From positions 20,679,579-20,743,578 of the forward strand of contig NC_090781.1 of NCBI RefSeq assembly GCF_040054535.1: a stretch of 64,000 nt of DNA. The letters are read 5' to 3'. Shown in pieces: positions 1-13,544 of this stretch. The notes under the pieces were generated by a model. It was not told the DNA's origin. It made no database searches and saw only the letters and a program-made list of their open reading frames with translations. The position numbers and the translations under genes are program-made. Position 1 is the stretch's first letter. Each line of letters begins with the position of its first letter. This stretch comes from Antennarius striatus. Taxonomy: Eukaryota; Chordata; Actinopteri; Lophiiformes; Antennariidae.

Positions 1-138
1 CGAAAACGCAATGATGTGTTTACGTGTGGACGGAGATTTTTTTGAAAACACTGTCGTGTGGACGGGAATCGTTTTCGATGTGTTTTTAAAAAAGTTGCAT
101 TTTCAAACAAATCCGTCATCATGTGGACGGGGCCTAAA
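1..138. mobile_element. Partial DNA-transposon / MITE-like end
   Basis: The first 138 bases repeat the motif 'gtggacgg' three times, spaced by T-rich runs, and end in 'ggacggggcctaaat'. This looks like the terminal region of a non-autonomous DNA transposon common in fish, with sub-terminal repeats and a 'ggccccgtccaca'-type end read on the other strand. The element is cut by the window edge, so neither its other end nor a target duplication can be seen. The family assignment is from memory of similar fish repeats. Confidence 0.35.
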
Positions 139-1395
139 TCTCAGCCTCACTAAAGCAGTCTTTAAAACGGTTTTCTAGTAATTTTTGTTTTTACTTCAAC
201 GTTCGGTAACACTTCAAGTTATTTTAGTAACAGACATGTCTTTATGTTGATCTTCATGTTTTAATCTTCAGGTTTATTTAAAATGTTTTCAACAATGTTA
301 TGTTATCTGAGGCAGCTACATTTGCATGCATGATTACACTAAGATTAAAACCTAACGCTACAAGGGCTCATTTGTATTGACATTATTTAATATAATAAAC
401 TAAATTTTAAGTGTGTAAAAGTTTAAATTGTTCGTCTGGGTGCCTCCTGTTGGCCATGGGGCCTTAAGAAGCCACCCATTCCTCACGGCTCATTTTTAAT
501 CTTTCCGGCCAACTTGGAATATGATCGGCTCAAACTTTAGTTCGACGTCAAGCCTTGCCTGGAGCAGGAGAGCAATAGGAACCATTTCATTAGTCAGAGA
601 AAAGTCAGGAAAGTTCAGATGCATTTCAAATCCAGTAATCAGAATGATTCAATGAGGCTAGCTTTAGGCATGCAGGTGTGTCATATATGATACATCAGAT
701 ATGAAGATAAGAGAATGACAGAAAGGGATGTTTAAGAAAGAAAAGTGTCGTTTTTAAGGCTATGGAGGCTTTTAGACCAGACTAATTACTTTCAGAAAGT
801 TTTTTTATAACTTGTTTTACAAAAGTTGAAAAATACACAGCTGTTTTTTTATTTACTCCCATATTCAAAATCCAGTGCGTTTGACCAGCGGAGGTTACAT
901 GCCAACTGTCATAAGTAAGGTGAGACTGGCTATTAAGCTATTAAGACAAAGTGGTCAAAGGGGGCCGAGCGGCGGAGGGGAACGGCCTGAAATGGAGATA
1001 GAGATGAGGGTGTGAAGTGACAGTCAGCACATCTGGTCTCATCAATAATTCAACGGGTCTTTAAACGGCAGTTTGTTGAATATTGAGCGCTGCTCACTGA
1101 AATCCACCCCGACACCTAAGATGCCTTGAGGGAAGAAGTGAAAAGAGTGACAGCAGGAGGAAAAGGGAAGCTGACAAAGACACAAAAAAGTAGAAAAAGA
1201 ACTTTTTTCTGATGTCCAATGCAATGAGTGATATAAATTATAAACTATACCGTCATACTGTACACACAACCACCTAGTATTCAGTCATTTAAAAAAAAAG
1301 TTGAACTATCAAAATTGATTAAAGTTTTAAATGTAGAGAGACTTGGAACCTGAAAGCAAATAATATCCTCACAACACTTGAATCTAGTTATCGGT
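139..1395. other. Intergenic, no gene seen
   Basis: AT-rich sequence downstream of snrpd2. Only short spurious reading frames are present, and I found no splice-flanked exon or RNA gene. A minus-strand AATAAA (1396-1401) marks the likely end of the snrpd2 transcript just to its right. Confidence 0.5.
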
Positions 1396-1580
1396 TTTAT
1401 TATTAAAATGAAAAATTCAGGAGACTTCTGTTGAAAAAGACGGTATTCCTGTGCCTGAAAGGCTCCAAGATATTTCTATTAATATCAGTCCGACAACAAA
1501 GCTTCAACAGAAAACTGAAGAAATGAAAAACCAACAACAACAAAAAAAGGTCAGAGGCTTCAAAGGAGCACATATAGAGT

Positions 1581-3254
1581 TCATTTTCCAGTGATTAAAG
1601 GATTTCTCAGCACGATGATGACGGAGTCACCCCTCAGGAACATTTTAGAAATGTAGCGGTCCTTATTCACCGGTTTTGACTTCTTCTTCCCTTTCCCACT
1701 CTTCGGCACTTCTGTCCACATCTCCTTCACATTCTCCAGGACCATGTTACAATGCCTGAAATGAAAGGAAGGATGGTAAACACTGAAATTTTGTATTATT
1801 GATTTTTGAGTTGAGATAAAAACACTCATGTAAACAGATTCAGCTATCAGTGGTCTAAACATAATCTGCCAATGGACAGAGGAGAGGCATTGAAATTTCC
1901 CAATTTCTCTAAACATTTTTACATCAATCCAGGACCACGAACAAGTGTCATTTATTACGGTCAAAAAATTCCAACTCTTATTATTGCATGAGGCTTGATT
2001 ATATAAATCTTTAAAACAAAAAAAAAAGTGATTTCTTCACTTTAAACATTTTTCCTAGTTGACAATGATTTATCGACTATTATTAGACAAACTAGAGTCT
2101 AAATATACTTGTATTAATTTCTTAAAATGACTAAAACACTTTCACATCAACGGAAAATTGTTAATAGGAGTCATACTCAGAACTATTTCAATAAGTAAAA
2201 AACTACTACTACAGCTTACTGATAATAGCAAAAATACTGTAATGTGAAATATTACGTGTTAAATCCCCCATCATTCTCTCTAACCTGTAAGGTAATAAGT
2301 CAATATCTGGGTTCAATACCTGTCAAAAGCCTTGACTCTTCCGAGCAGCTTCTTGTTGTTGCGACAGTTGATGAGGACCTGAGTGTTGTTCTTGACTGAC
2401 TGCGTGAGCACAGACAGAGGGCCAGTGTTGAACTCCTCTTCCTCCCGTTTCTGGAGTTCCTCTGGAGTCATCTCGGACTTGGGTTTAGTTAACAGACTCC
2501 TGGAAATGGACAAGAATATAATCTCCCTCTTGTTGGTGAAGATAAAAATATATATACATAACTTTAGGTTTAAACATACACAAATTTCATAGGAAATGAT
2601 GTGAGAGATCAAATGAAGAAATCAATATAGTATTACTATATCCATAATCTACATTTCCCGGGTTTGTAACAGTCAACCATCTACATTGGATAGATCTTGA
2701 CTTTAATTTCGGTTTTCAATTAACAATCAAATGAAACGTATCGCTGAATAAATAAAGCAGATGAATCCACAATACTTGTAAGTTAAAATTAATAATGTAT
2801 CATCAATTTAAACGTTCACACATGATCAATGGCACCAATTGGCAAAAACAAAACAAGGTCAAAAATATCACAATTTTCTCAGTACAACTTTCACTCAACC
2901 CTGCTGTGACGTCACGCCAATGCGCATGCTCAAATAAATCGGTGATCTGTGTCAGCAATGAGCCACCTATAATAAATTTAATCAATGAAATCGTGATTTC
3001 TGATTCGACTTTTGCACCGATACAAAACTATGTATTGATCATATCATCGTTCTGTCTGTTCTGTGCGTAAACTACTTGAGCCAGAATCTAGTAAAGACAT
3101 ACAAAAGGTTTATCTAAGCTAGCAGCTAACCTGTCCTGAGCTCCTCCCGCTATCAGTACGCTTACAAAGCTAGCAATAATGTAATTAGCAAATATCGCGA
3201 TTTGAATTTCGAGATAGAAAGTCGCTTCTCTTTGATTATCAGATACGCTTACAT
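1581..3254 (-). CDS. snrpd2: Small nuclear ribonucleoprotein Sm D2
   Basis: Core Sm protein of the U1, U2, U4/U6 and U5 snRNPs, part of the heptameric ring on the snRNA Sm site. Coding exons on the minus strand are 3253-3254, 2320-2499 and 1581-1755, which give 118 aa, the same length as the human protein. Recognisable segments include [12 protein letters not shown], the Sm1 stretch around [17 protein letters not shown], and the C-terminal Sm2 stretch F-L-R-G-D-S-V-I. The initiation codon is split: exon 1 ends in AT before a gtaagc donor (3252-3247) and exon 2 supplies the G. A second Met (residue 11) lies in exon 2. A polyadenylation signal is at 1396-1401. Identification is very secure; the exon 1 placement rests on frame and donor match. 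Confidence 0.96.
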
Positions 3255-3380
3255 GTTTGCTGATCTTTAACAGTATTCTTCAATCGCAACTCTCTTCTTT
3301 TCACCGGACGTCGTCGTTCCTACGATTCTATTTGACCCGCGTGGACAGAACTACTTCCGGGTAAACAGAGACACTTAGAT
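3255..3380 (-). promoter_or_regulatory. snrpd2 proximal promoter with ETS-type site
   Basis: The sequence upstream of snrpd2 exon 1 has no TATA box. It contains a CRE-like 'gacgtc' near 3307 and an ETS/GABP-type 'acttccgg' at 3353-3360. ETS sites close to the start are common in housekeeping promoters. The transcription start is not defined, so this is an inference from motif and position. Confidence 0.4.
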
Positions 3381-3852
3381 TTCACTACCGGGTTACCCAC
3401 TTACAGAAATACCGTATACAGTACAGTACATACAACACTCGATTATCATTTCTTTGACTGTTTGTGATGATGTCAGTGATGTAGTAAATGTACATATTTT
3501 TATAGGCTGTCATTAGAGTGACAGTTGTGGACAATAGTCTTCATGCACAAAATGATGTCTTGTTGACTTGTTTGTAATTGAAATAATTTAACTTCACTGC
3601 AATCACCGGCATATATATATTTAATTATTTATACATATACCCCCACGGAAATTGAAAACACACCTGCTATGCAAAAATTTAAGAATTTATTTGGTTGTTG
3701 GATATGAAAATAACCCCTGTAATGTTCCTGCTTAACTAGCTTGAATCACTTACACTAAACAAACAAAAAAACCAGAAACAAAACAAAACACAAGAAACAC
3801 ACAAGTTCATCTAATGACAAAATCGGAGTGCACAAAAATTAAGAGTATTTTT

Positions 3853-3865
3853 TAGATAGACAGAC

Positions 3866-3963
<98 letters not shown>

Positions 3964-3994
3964 AGTAGGTAGGTACAGTATATAGCTAACAAAG

Positions 3995-4090
<96 letters not shown>
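3853..4090. repeat. Inverted GATA/TATC microsatellite pair
   Basis: A (GATA)n array at about 3855-3961 is followed, after a spacer of about 33 bp, by a (TATC)n array at about 3995-4090. The two arrays are reverse complements, so together they form a near-perfect palindrome with arms of about 100 bp. Confidence 0.95.
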
Positions 4091-4135
4091 GATCAATTGA
4101 TCTCTCTCTCTCTTTATACATATATATATACATAT

Positions 4136-4138
<3 letters not shown>

Positions 4139-4208
<70 letters not shown>

Positions 4209-4226
4209 CACACATATATATATATT
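4139..4226. repeat. (CA)n / (TA)n microsatellite
   Basis: A (CA)n tract at 4140-4212 runs into (TA)n at 4213-4226, directly against the 3' end of the minus-strand LINE. Another (TA)n lies at the opposite, 5' end of that element (about 7537-7551). Confidence 0.95.
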
Positions 4227-4231
4227 ATTTT

Positions 4232-7200
4232 TTTAAAAAGTCCCTCTCACCCTTTCAGGGTGGTATCTGTGTGTCATCCTCAAGCTCGGGTCCTCTACCA
4301 GAGGCCTGGGAGTCTGAGGGTTCTGCGCAGTATCTTAGCTGTTCCTAGGACTGCGCTCTTCTGGACTGAGGCTTCAGATGTTGTTCCAGGAATCTGCTGG
4401 AGCCACTCTTCCAGTTTGAAGTCCCACAGGATCTTAGCCTTGCCGTTCTCAACCACCTTTGGTGGTATGTCCCATTGGGATTTGGGTACTTCTAGTCCAT
4501 ACCGGGTACAGATGTTCCTGTACACTATCACAGCTACTTGGTTGTGCCTTTCCATGTATGCTGAGCTGGCGAGCATCTTACACCCTGCTACCACATGCTG
4601 GACTGACTATGGGGCTTCTTTACATAGCCTGCACCTTGGGTCAGATCTACTGTGGTAGATATTGGCCTCTATTGCCCTTGTACTTAGGGCCTGTTCTTGT
4701 GCTGCCATGATCAGTGCCTCTGTGCTGTCTGTCAGTCCAGCTTTATTCAGCCATTGGTAGGTCTTCTTGATATCAGCCACTTCCTCTATCTGACGGTGGT
4801 ACATGCCGTGTAGGGGCTTGTCCCTCCATGTTGTCTCCTCCTCCTCCTCTTCCTCCTCAGGTTTCTGCTGTCTAAGGCATTCACTGAGCAGTTCATCTGT
4901 TGGGGCCATCTTCCTGATGTACTCTTGGATTTTTGATGTCTCATCCTGGACAGTGGCCCTGATGCTCACTAGTCCTCGGCCTCCCTCTTTCCGCTCAGTG
5001 TACAGCCTCAGGATGCTGGACTTGGGGTGAAACCCTCCATGCATGGTGAGGAGCTTTCTAGTCTTGATATCTGTGGCTTCTATCTCCTCCTTTGGCCAGC
5101 TTATGATTCCAGCGGGGTATCTGATGACCGGCAGTGCATACATGTTGATGGCTCGGACCTTGTTCTTGCCATTCAGCTGACTTCTCAGGACTTGCCTTAC
5201 TCTCTGGAGGTATTTGGCTGTGGATGACTTCCTTGCGGCCTCCTCATGGTTGCCATTAGCCTGTGGGATTCCAAGGTACTTGTAGCTGTCCTTGATGTCT
5301 TCTATCCTGCCCCCTGGTAGGTTGACCCCTTCAGTTCTGATCATCTTGCCTCTTCTTGATACCATCCGGCCACATTTGTCTAATCCGAATGACATCCCTA
5401 TGTCGTCGCTGTAGATCCTGGTGGTGTGGATCAGTGAGTCAATTTCTCGCTCATTCCTGGCATACAGCTTGATGTCATCCATGTAGAGGAGATGGCTGAT
5501 TGTTGTCCCGCTTCGGAATTGGTATCCGTAGCCACTCTTTGTGATGATGTGACTGAGGGGGTTCAGGCCTATGCAGAACAGCAGTGGTGATAGAGCATCC
5601 CCTTGGTATATGCCGCACTTGATGTTAACTTGGGCAATTGGCTTGGAGTTAGTCTCCAGGGTTGTCTTCCACTTCCCCATTGAGTTCTTGATGAAGGCTC
5701 TTAGTGTCCTGTTGATCTTGTACAGTTCCAGACATTCCAGTATCCACGTGTGTGGCATTGAGTCGTAGGCTTTCTGGTAGTCAATCCAGGCGGTGCACAA
5801 GTTGGTCTGCCTATTCTTACAGTCTCTGTGTACTGCTCTGTCCACCAGTAGCTGGTGCTTGGCTCCCCTGGTGTTATTACCAACTCCTTTCTGTGTCCCA
5901 CTCATATATTGATCCATGTGCCTACTCATCTTAGCTGCCATGATGCCTGACAGGAGCTTCCATGTTGTACTGAGACAGGTTATTGGCCGGTAGTTGGATG
6001 GGGTAGATTCCTTCTGTGGGTCTTTCATGATCAGGACTGTCCTGCCTTCAGTCAACCATTCTGGGTGCGTCCCATCCCTTAGCAGCTGGTTCATCTGTGC
6101 TGCTAGACGCTCGTGGAGTGCTGTCAGCTTCTTTAGCCAGTATGTATGGATCATATCGGGGCCCGGTGCTGACCAACTCTTCATCTTTGACACTCTTTCT
6201 TGGATGTCTGCCATTGAGATGGTTACTGGTTCTTGTTCTGAGAGGCAGCTGTGGTCAGTCCTTAGGTCCACTAGCCACTGAGCATCGGTGTTGTGTGATG
6301 CTTTTCTTTCCCATATGCCCTTCCAGTATTTCTCCACCTCAGCTCTTGGTGGGTCTGGCCGGATGCTATTTCCCTGCCACTGAGAGTACACCTTTGCTGG
6401 TTGAGTGGAGAAGGTCTTGTTTATTCTCCTGGCCTCAATCTCCTTGGTGTATCGCTTCAGTCGGGTAGCCAGAGCTGTTAGTCTCTGTTTGGCAGTTTCG
6501 AGTGCTTCAGGTATGGAGACCTTGCTGTATTTCCTGGGTACCCCTTTATTCACCATGTTCCCCTTCTGTAGCTCGGCTAGCTGGCTGACTTCTCTCCATG
6601 TCGCCTTTATCTTGGCCTCTAACCGTCTCTTCCATGGAGGGTATTGTTTGTTATGCCCTGTGTTGATCTTATATCCCAGCATTTCGAGGATTACTGTTGC
6701 TGTACTGTGGATCAGCTTGTTGGTCTCAGTTATGTTCCCTGTGGGGATGGTTCTTATTGCAGCATTCACATCTTCTAGCAGATCTTCTGAAGGTACTTGA
6801 CAACTTAGCTTCGGTATTTGTCGGTATTTGGGTCACGATCTTCCTTCGCAGGTCAGCAGCTCTTGTATTGAGGCTGTGTATGTCTCTTGGGGCTTGGAAC
6901 CCAATCACGGATTGTGGGGGGGGTGATATCCCCCCGCTGACCTGGCGTCCTGGCTCCCCGTTGCCGTAGCATTGTTGTTGTATTTCATCGATCTCTAGTT
7001 GTGACAGCAGTTTTCGGTTACGGATGTTGGAACACTGGGCTAACAGCTGTTTCTTTGTTAGCCTTGATTGTGGGTTTTGAAGCATCCATTGGTCCCACAT
7101 CCGCCCCATATATCCCCTCTCTCTGGGATTACTTGTGTAGTAGCATTCCAACGACTCCATATTCTCCGCCCTTGTCCATGTGTGTCTTGTTCCAGTAGCC

Positions 7201-7535
7201 CATTTGTCATCAGATTGCCCTGGTTCCCTAGCATCTGACGCAGACCTTGTTAACCCGGGCGACGTCCGAGTCGGTATGACTCTGTCATTATTGTGTTCAC
7301 TCATATTTTTGAGGTAGGCTTGTATAGCATTAAGGGTCTTGCCTAAGGACCCTCACTGGATAGTGCCCGCCATGTCTGGGGTTCGAAGCCACGCCCACAC
7401 CCTCCTGCATTCCAGACCACGCCCCTTTCTGCATTTTGTGTACGTTGACTGGATAGTGTTTGTCCCGACCGGGATTCGAACCTACAACCACCTGCATTCA
7501 AGTCAGTTGACTTAACCACTGTACTATCCACTGTA
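4232..7535 (-). mobile_element. LINE with YMDD reverse transcriptase (R2/R4-type), defective
   Basis: Nearly full-length non-LTR retrotransposon on the minus strand. The N-terminal part reads 7304-6729 and the long reading frame 6769-4610. RT blocks are visible in order: Y-R-P-I-T-C-L, the motif A region I-D-Y-Q-K-A-Y-D-S, G-I-Y-Q-G-D-A-L-S-P, the catalytic Y-M-D-D in L-L-Y-M-D-D-I, and S-Y-K-Y-L-G-I. After it comes a C-x2-C…H…C knuckle and a C-terminal tail ending in L-P-G-L-W at 4295. This layout, with no apurinic endonuclease upstream, is that of elements with a C-terminal restriction-like endonuclease (R2/R4/Dong, Rex6-like). Three defects show: a frameshift near 6820-6840, an in-frame TAG at 4607-4609 inside the zinc knuckle, and an in-frame deletion after L-W-D-F that removes the endonuclease core. 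The 3' UTR is only about 60 nt and ends in an A/T tail. The exact clade name is uncertain. Confidence 0.88.
7451..7529 (-). promoter_or_regulatory. tRNA-like internal pol III promoter at LINE 5' end
   Basis: Read on the minus strand, this 79-nt segment starts GGATAGT and ends ACTATCC, a perfect 7-bp acceptor-like pairing. It has a perfect A box (TAGTACAGTGG) and a perfect B box (GGTTCGAATCC) 33 nt apart. The T-arm-to-acceptor distance is too long for a working tRNA, so I call it tRNA-derived rather than a tRNA gene. A second, partial unit (7357-7420) repeats the B-box-like TTCGAA and the same CACTATCC end. Both sit just 5' of the LINE reading frame. They could be the LINE's own promoter or a SINE next to it. 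Confidence 0.6.
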
Positions 7536-7896
7536 CTATATATATATATATGTATGATTTTTAGTGGAAAAAATAATCAACAGCAGTGGAATTCTTGCTT
7601 TTGTCACTTCTTTTGCTAATCTTGGTGCTTATTTCACCAGAAATTGGGCTTTCAGACTAAATGCTACCAGCGTCAGAAATGCAAATATATGGCTAATAAT
7701 AGATAATAACAAACCACTGCTATTGACAGTAGTAATAAGAATGACAATTACAATAGCAATAATAATATTGCTTGCAGCTGAGGATTATATAATATAAACC
7801 ACATAGCTCCAGAGACAGAGACAGCAAGGTGATACCGCAGCCCTGAACAGGTAAGTCTTTGTTCGGCTTTTTAACACAACAAGAAGGAAGCAAAAG

Positions 7897-9969
<2,073 letters not shown>

Positions 9970-11172
9970 CTACTTCTCTATATTGCAAGACAAAGGGGGG
10001 CTTGATCTGACATAATGACAGTAATTTGGATAGTCGTTACAGCATCCTCCGTGGTCCGAGTGAATGTTCTTGGATAGGAATTGTCCAGGAGACGTCTTAT
10101 CCTCTTGGCAGGGACTGAACGTTGTGCCACATGGAATTTGGTGAGAATAAAAGTAGCTGGCCTGCCCGGAGATCATGTTAAAAGAGCGCGGATCCGACAG
10201 CGGTAGCGTGCATGCGGGGATGGATGTGGAGAAAGCGGTGCAGGCGGTGCCAATCTGGTGGTGACGGGACTGCGCGCAGCTCACTCCAATATAAGACATT
10301 TCTTGGTGCGTCTGCACAAACCTGTTGGCGTCTGTTGGATTCATCCGGGACCGTGGTGATTCAAGCGATGCTCCGTGGTCGGGTAAGCGGGAATGAGCAC
10401 CCAGGTAAGTCCCTGGGCCAAGGTGGGTGCGCACCGGTGTTTGCAGAGGCAGAAACGATGGCACCGGCCAATAAAAAGGACCCGCTGCAGCCAAGGTCAC
10501 ACTGGTCGCACTGTTAGAGGACATCAGACGACCCCCTCCCCTTTTTAGAGCAAGCTTGTCTCTGGTGCTAGTTGTGGCCCTTCGCCGGAGTTTCCCTGAT
10601 GTGCCACCTATGAAGACATCCTCACTGCAGGGGTCCAGCATCCAGTAGTTCCCCTTGCCCGGATCATCGTAATGACGCGGAACTTTAACGAAACACTTAT
10701 TAAGACTCAGGTTGTGCCTGATTGAATTTTGCCACCCTTGTCTGTTCTGTCGGTAGTATGGAAAGTTGTTCATGATGAACTCATAAATGCCATTTAGTGT
10801 GAGCCGCCGATCCGGGCTCTGGCGGATCGCCATCATGATAAGAGCGTTATAACTGAAAGAAGGTTTCTCAGGTTTAACGCCGTCTTCTGCTCCAACAATT
10901 TTCTTTAATTCGCCGTCTCGTTTTTCATTTGCAGTCACCAGTTTGGACGCCACTTTAGCGCACTGAATCTTTTTCTTATCGAAGTTTTCCTCTTGATCGG
11001 ATTTCTCTGGATGCGCGGGGCGCGCTCTTTGGGACGGAGGAGATGGGGACTCCTGGTCACACATCACTCCCTCTCGTCTCCACAACAGGCTGCTAATGCT
11101 GAATGAGGACTTGCGGAACAATTGTTCCGAAGTTTCCAGATCGTCCATATTGCAGGTTAAACCTACAACCAA
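9970..11172 (-). CDS. foxg1: Forkhead transcription factor, foxg1 family (foxg1c/d-like)
   Basis: Intronless 400-aa forkhead protein, as is usual for FOXG1. The forkhead domain spans about residues 100-198, from [15 protein letters not shown] to G-K-L-R-R-R, with recognition helix [12 protein letters not shown] at 147-158. It is nearly identical to vertebrate FOXG1 in this region. An eh1-like Groucho-binding motif (F-S-I-S-S-L-L, residues 24-30) sits near the N-terminus, where FOXG1 has F-S-I-N-S-L. The His/Pro/Gln-rich N-terminal tract of FOXG1 is missing, and the C-terminal half is divergent apart from a G-Q-A-S-Y-F-Y segment. FOXG1 is a nuclear repressor in forebrain and sensory development. 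Met1 or Met9 could start translation; Met9 (M-D-D-L) is as plausible. Of the teleost paralogues, a divergent one (c or d) is likelier than foxg1a. Paralogue choice is inference. Confidence 0.93.
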   Translation of the reverse strand: MVVGLTCNMDDLETSEQLFRKSSFSISSLLWRREGVMCDQESPSPPSQRARPAHPEKSDQEENFDKKKIQCAKVASKLVTANEKRDGELKKIVGAEDGVKPEKPSFSYNALIMMAIRQSPDRRLTLNGIYEFIMNNFPYYRQNRQGWQNSIRHNLSLNKCFVKVPRHYDDPGKGNYWMLDPCSEDVFIGGTSGKLRRRATTSTRDKLALKRGGGRLMSSNSATSVTLAAAGPFYWPVPSFLPLQTPVRTHLGPGTYLGAHSRLPDHGASLESPRSRMNPTDANRFVQTHQEMSYIGVSCAQSRHHQIGTACTAFSTSIPACTLPLSDPRSFNMISGQASYFYSHQIPCGTTFSPCQEDKTSPGQFLSKNIHSDHGGCCNDYPNYCHYVRSSPPLSCNIEK

Positions 11173-11340
11173 AAAACCTTTTGCGCGCTGGGGGATTGGA
11201 GCGAAGCGCGTCGCTCAGCGCGCAGACAGAAGACGCGCCGATTCAAAGTGGCCAAGAGGCAAAGACTCACTGGCTGGCATGACAACAAATGCGCATGATC
11301 ACAGCGCCGTAAGAGACGATACCTCCAAAAAGTAGTGAAT
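11173..11340 (-). promoter_or_regulatory. CpG-rich foxg1-family promoter region
   Basis: The sequence immediately upstream of the foxg1-family start is rich in CG dinucleotides (for example 'gcgcgctggggg' and 'gcgaagcgcgtcgctcagcgcgcagacag'-type runs between 11180 and 11240), in contrast to the AT-rich flanks. No TATA box was seen. It is called a promoter from position and composition only. Confidence 0.45.
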
Positions 11341-13540
11341 TACTTTGGTACTGTATTCAAGCTGACAGTAGAACATTTGGGGGCGTCGCCCCACAACTCC
11401 GAGAGTCATGAGATCCCTTCATCAATTTTACGCCTCCGAAGAACATAACGCAATTAATCTTTTTCTTTAAATTGGCATATATTGTGCCATCGTCAGGTAA
11501 AGATAATAAAACGATGTTTTGAAATAACTGAACACTTGGGATTCCGTGCGAATTTGAAACTGGGGTCTCAGTCTGTTCGATTGATGGGTGAACTCTGGTG
11601 CTCAAATGAACCACTCCGGTGACTCACGTAACTCAAGCGCCTCACACGGGCCTTGACCTCAGGGCTCCGTGTCTTTCTTTTCATCATAATTTGACAGGAC
11701 GCCGATTAAAAGATGAACGGCAAGTTGTGCAAAATTATTTCAAAACGATTCCACTCATTTCTAAATCTGTGACTGTAGTAATTAAAACAAGTGTCAGGAT
11801 GGTGCAAAGCATTTTATCGCTTTCTTGAGATGACTGTATTCAAGCACAAAAAGAAGGGTAAACAAAGGAAGTGGAAATAGACGTCAGACACGCACAAAAC
11901 AGGCCTTGGGCAGCAAATTTAATAGGCTATTACCCTATGTGGATTATCTTGCCGGTACTTTGTAAGTTAATTCTTCAATTTTATTTTTCAAAAAACACAA
12001 GTTAAATATTTTGTCAGTAAACCGTTATTAAATTTGATGAAACTCGTCAGTCGATTTTTACTGTTTTAAAATTGATTGACAATAAACACTTCACCCAGTT
12101 GTTTATTTCGTTATGTAATATTTAACATGAACTTCTCTGCATGGAAGCATGTCGGCACATAAGCTTTATAAATACTGTGTGTGTTTCCTCGCCGATGAAA
12201 GACACGGTTCATCGGATATAGATGAGGCATGTTGACGGAGAAAATAATGTTTTACTCTCTTATTAATTTAAATTTCAACACAGATTTATTTAAAGATTTT
12301 CTTGGATTCTGCAGAAAAACGTGTGAAACAAGATATTTTCAGACACCAAATAATGAGTAACAACAACCTGCACAATTAGCAGAGGATTCGTGAAATACAG
12401 GCAGGAAAGGAAAGCGAGTGACGTCTCTTATATAGAAGATAATATACCAAATAAATGGTTTATTTATGGTCAATAATCCGTAGCCAGGACAGGGAGATTT
12501 CTTTACCTTAAAATTTTAATCCCGCATGAACAGGCTTTTTGGAAATGGTAAACACACTTTTGTCATTTCCTCTTCATCAGGAAAAACGATATGAATCATT
12601 TTAATTTCTAACAGAGGTAATTAATCTATTCAATTTATAATTCTAAAATGTTTCGTTATAGGAAGATGAATTCAAAATATAATGTTAGGAGATGTTAAAC
12701 TCATTCTTGAACATTTAAATGATTGACCACTAAAGCAAAAAGACATGTGCTTACAAGTTATCTCACCAGTATAGACAATTCTTAAAACAACTTCATTAAG
12801 AAGGAAAACTGATGTGCTTTTGATATTTTCTTTTTGCTATAGTTTCTCAACAATTGTTGAACATTCAAAGCGTTTGTTTTAAAGTTCATATGGCAGACAT
12901 GGGACATGATGACCGGAACTAAACACAAAATCTGCTCCCATTAAATCCTCTCTTAGTCAATTTGATATGGGGCCTACCTCCTTAATCCCTTAACTGCACA
13001 AGTGAGCACTTGTTGGGAATGTTTCAGGCACTGCAGAAAGCACACATTGTTGTCTCAACATTTGTAATCCCCTCAGATCTTTTCCTAAATTCAACATTTG
13101 ATTTCATGTCTTGTGCTGTTTACAGTAATACTGAAGAGGCATTCTGAGTTTGCCAAGGGCAAGCAAAATCCGAAAAAAAAAAAAAAAAATCTATAACAAC
13201 ATATTTCACGGCTCCAAACAACGTAGGTATAGCTTCAGCTTTGTATACCTAATAGCAAGTCAATATAGGAAACAATGACATGACCCTTGGAATGACGGGG
13301 TAACATATGCTATTGTCTTCTTATTTTTTGATGTCACCGATTAGAGGAAGTGGCACAACTTCAGAACAGGTTAAACTGATGTCAAAATTGATCGCTCACC
13401 ACAACAAATTACAATCAAATAATTTCTAAATGTAACATGTATTAATTGTCACAAGTGCACAGTGAGATAAGGATTTAAATATAACAAGCTATTAAATGTA
13501 ATTTCAGCAAGTAATAAAAAGATCTGTGAGATCAAATGTA
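11341..13540. other. Upstream intergenic region of the foxg1-family gene
   Basis: AT-rich, about 2.2 kb, with no recognisable coding exon, RNA gene or transposon. Developmental genes of this kind often have conserved enhancers upstream, but nothing here can be identified as one without comparison to another genome. Confidence 0.4.
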
Positions 13541-13544
13541 TTTA

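Noticed and set aside
7451-7529. A functional tRNA gene
   Set aside because: A and B boxes and an acceptor-like pairing are present, but the gap between the T arm and the 3' acceptor strand is about 13 nt too long and no anticodon stem forms.
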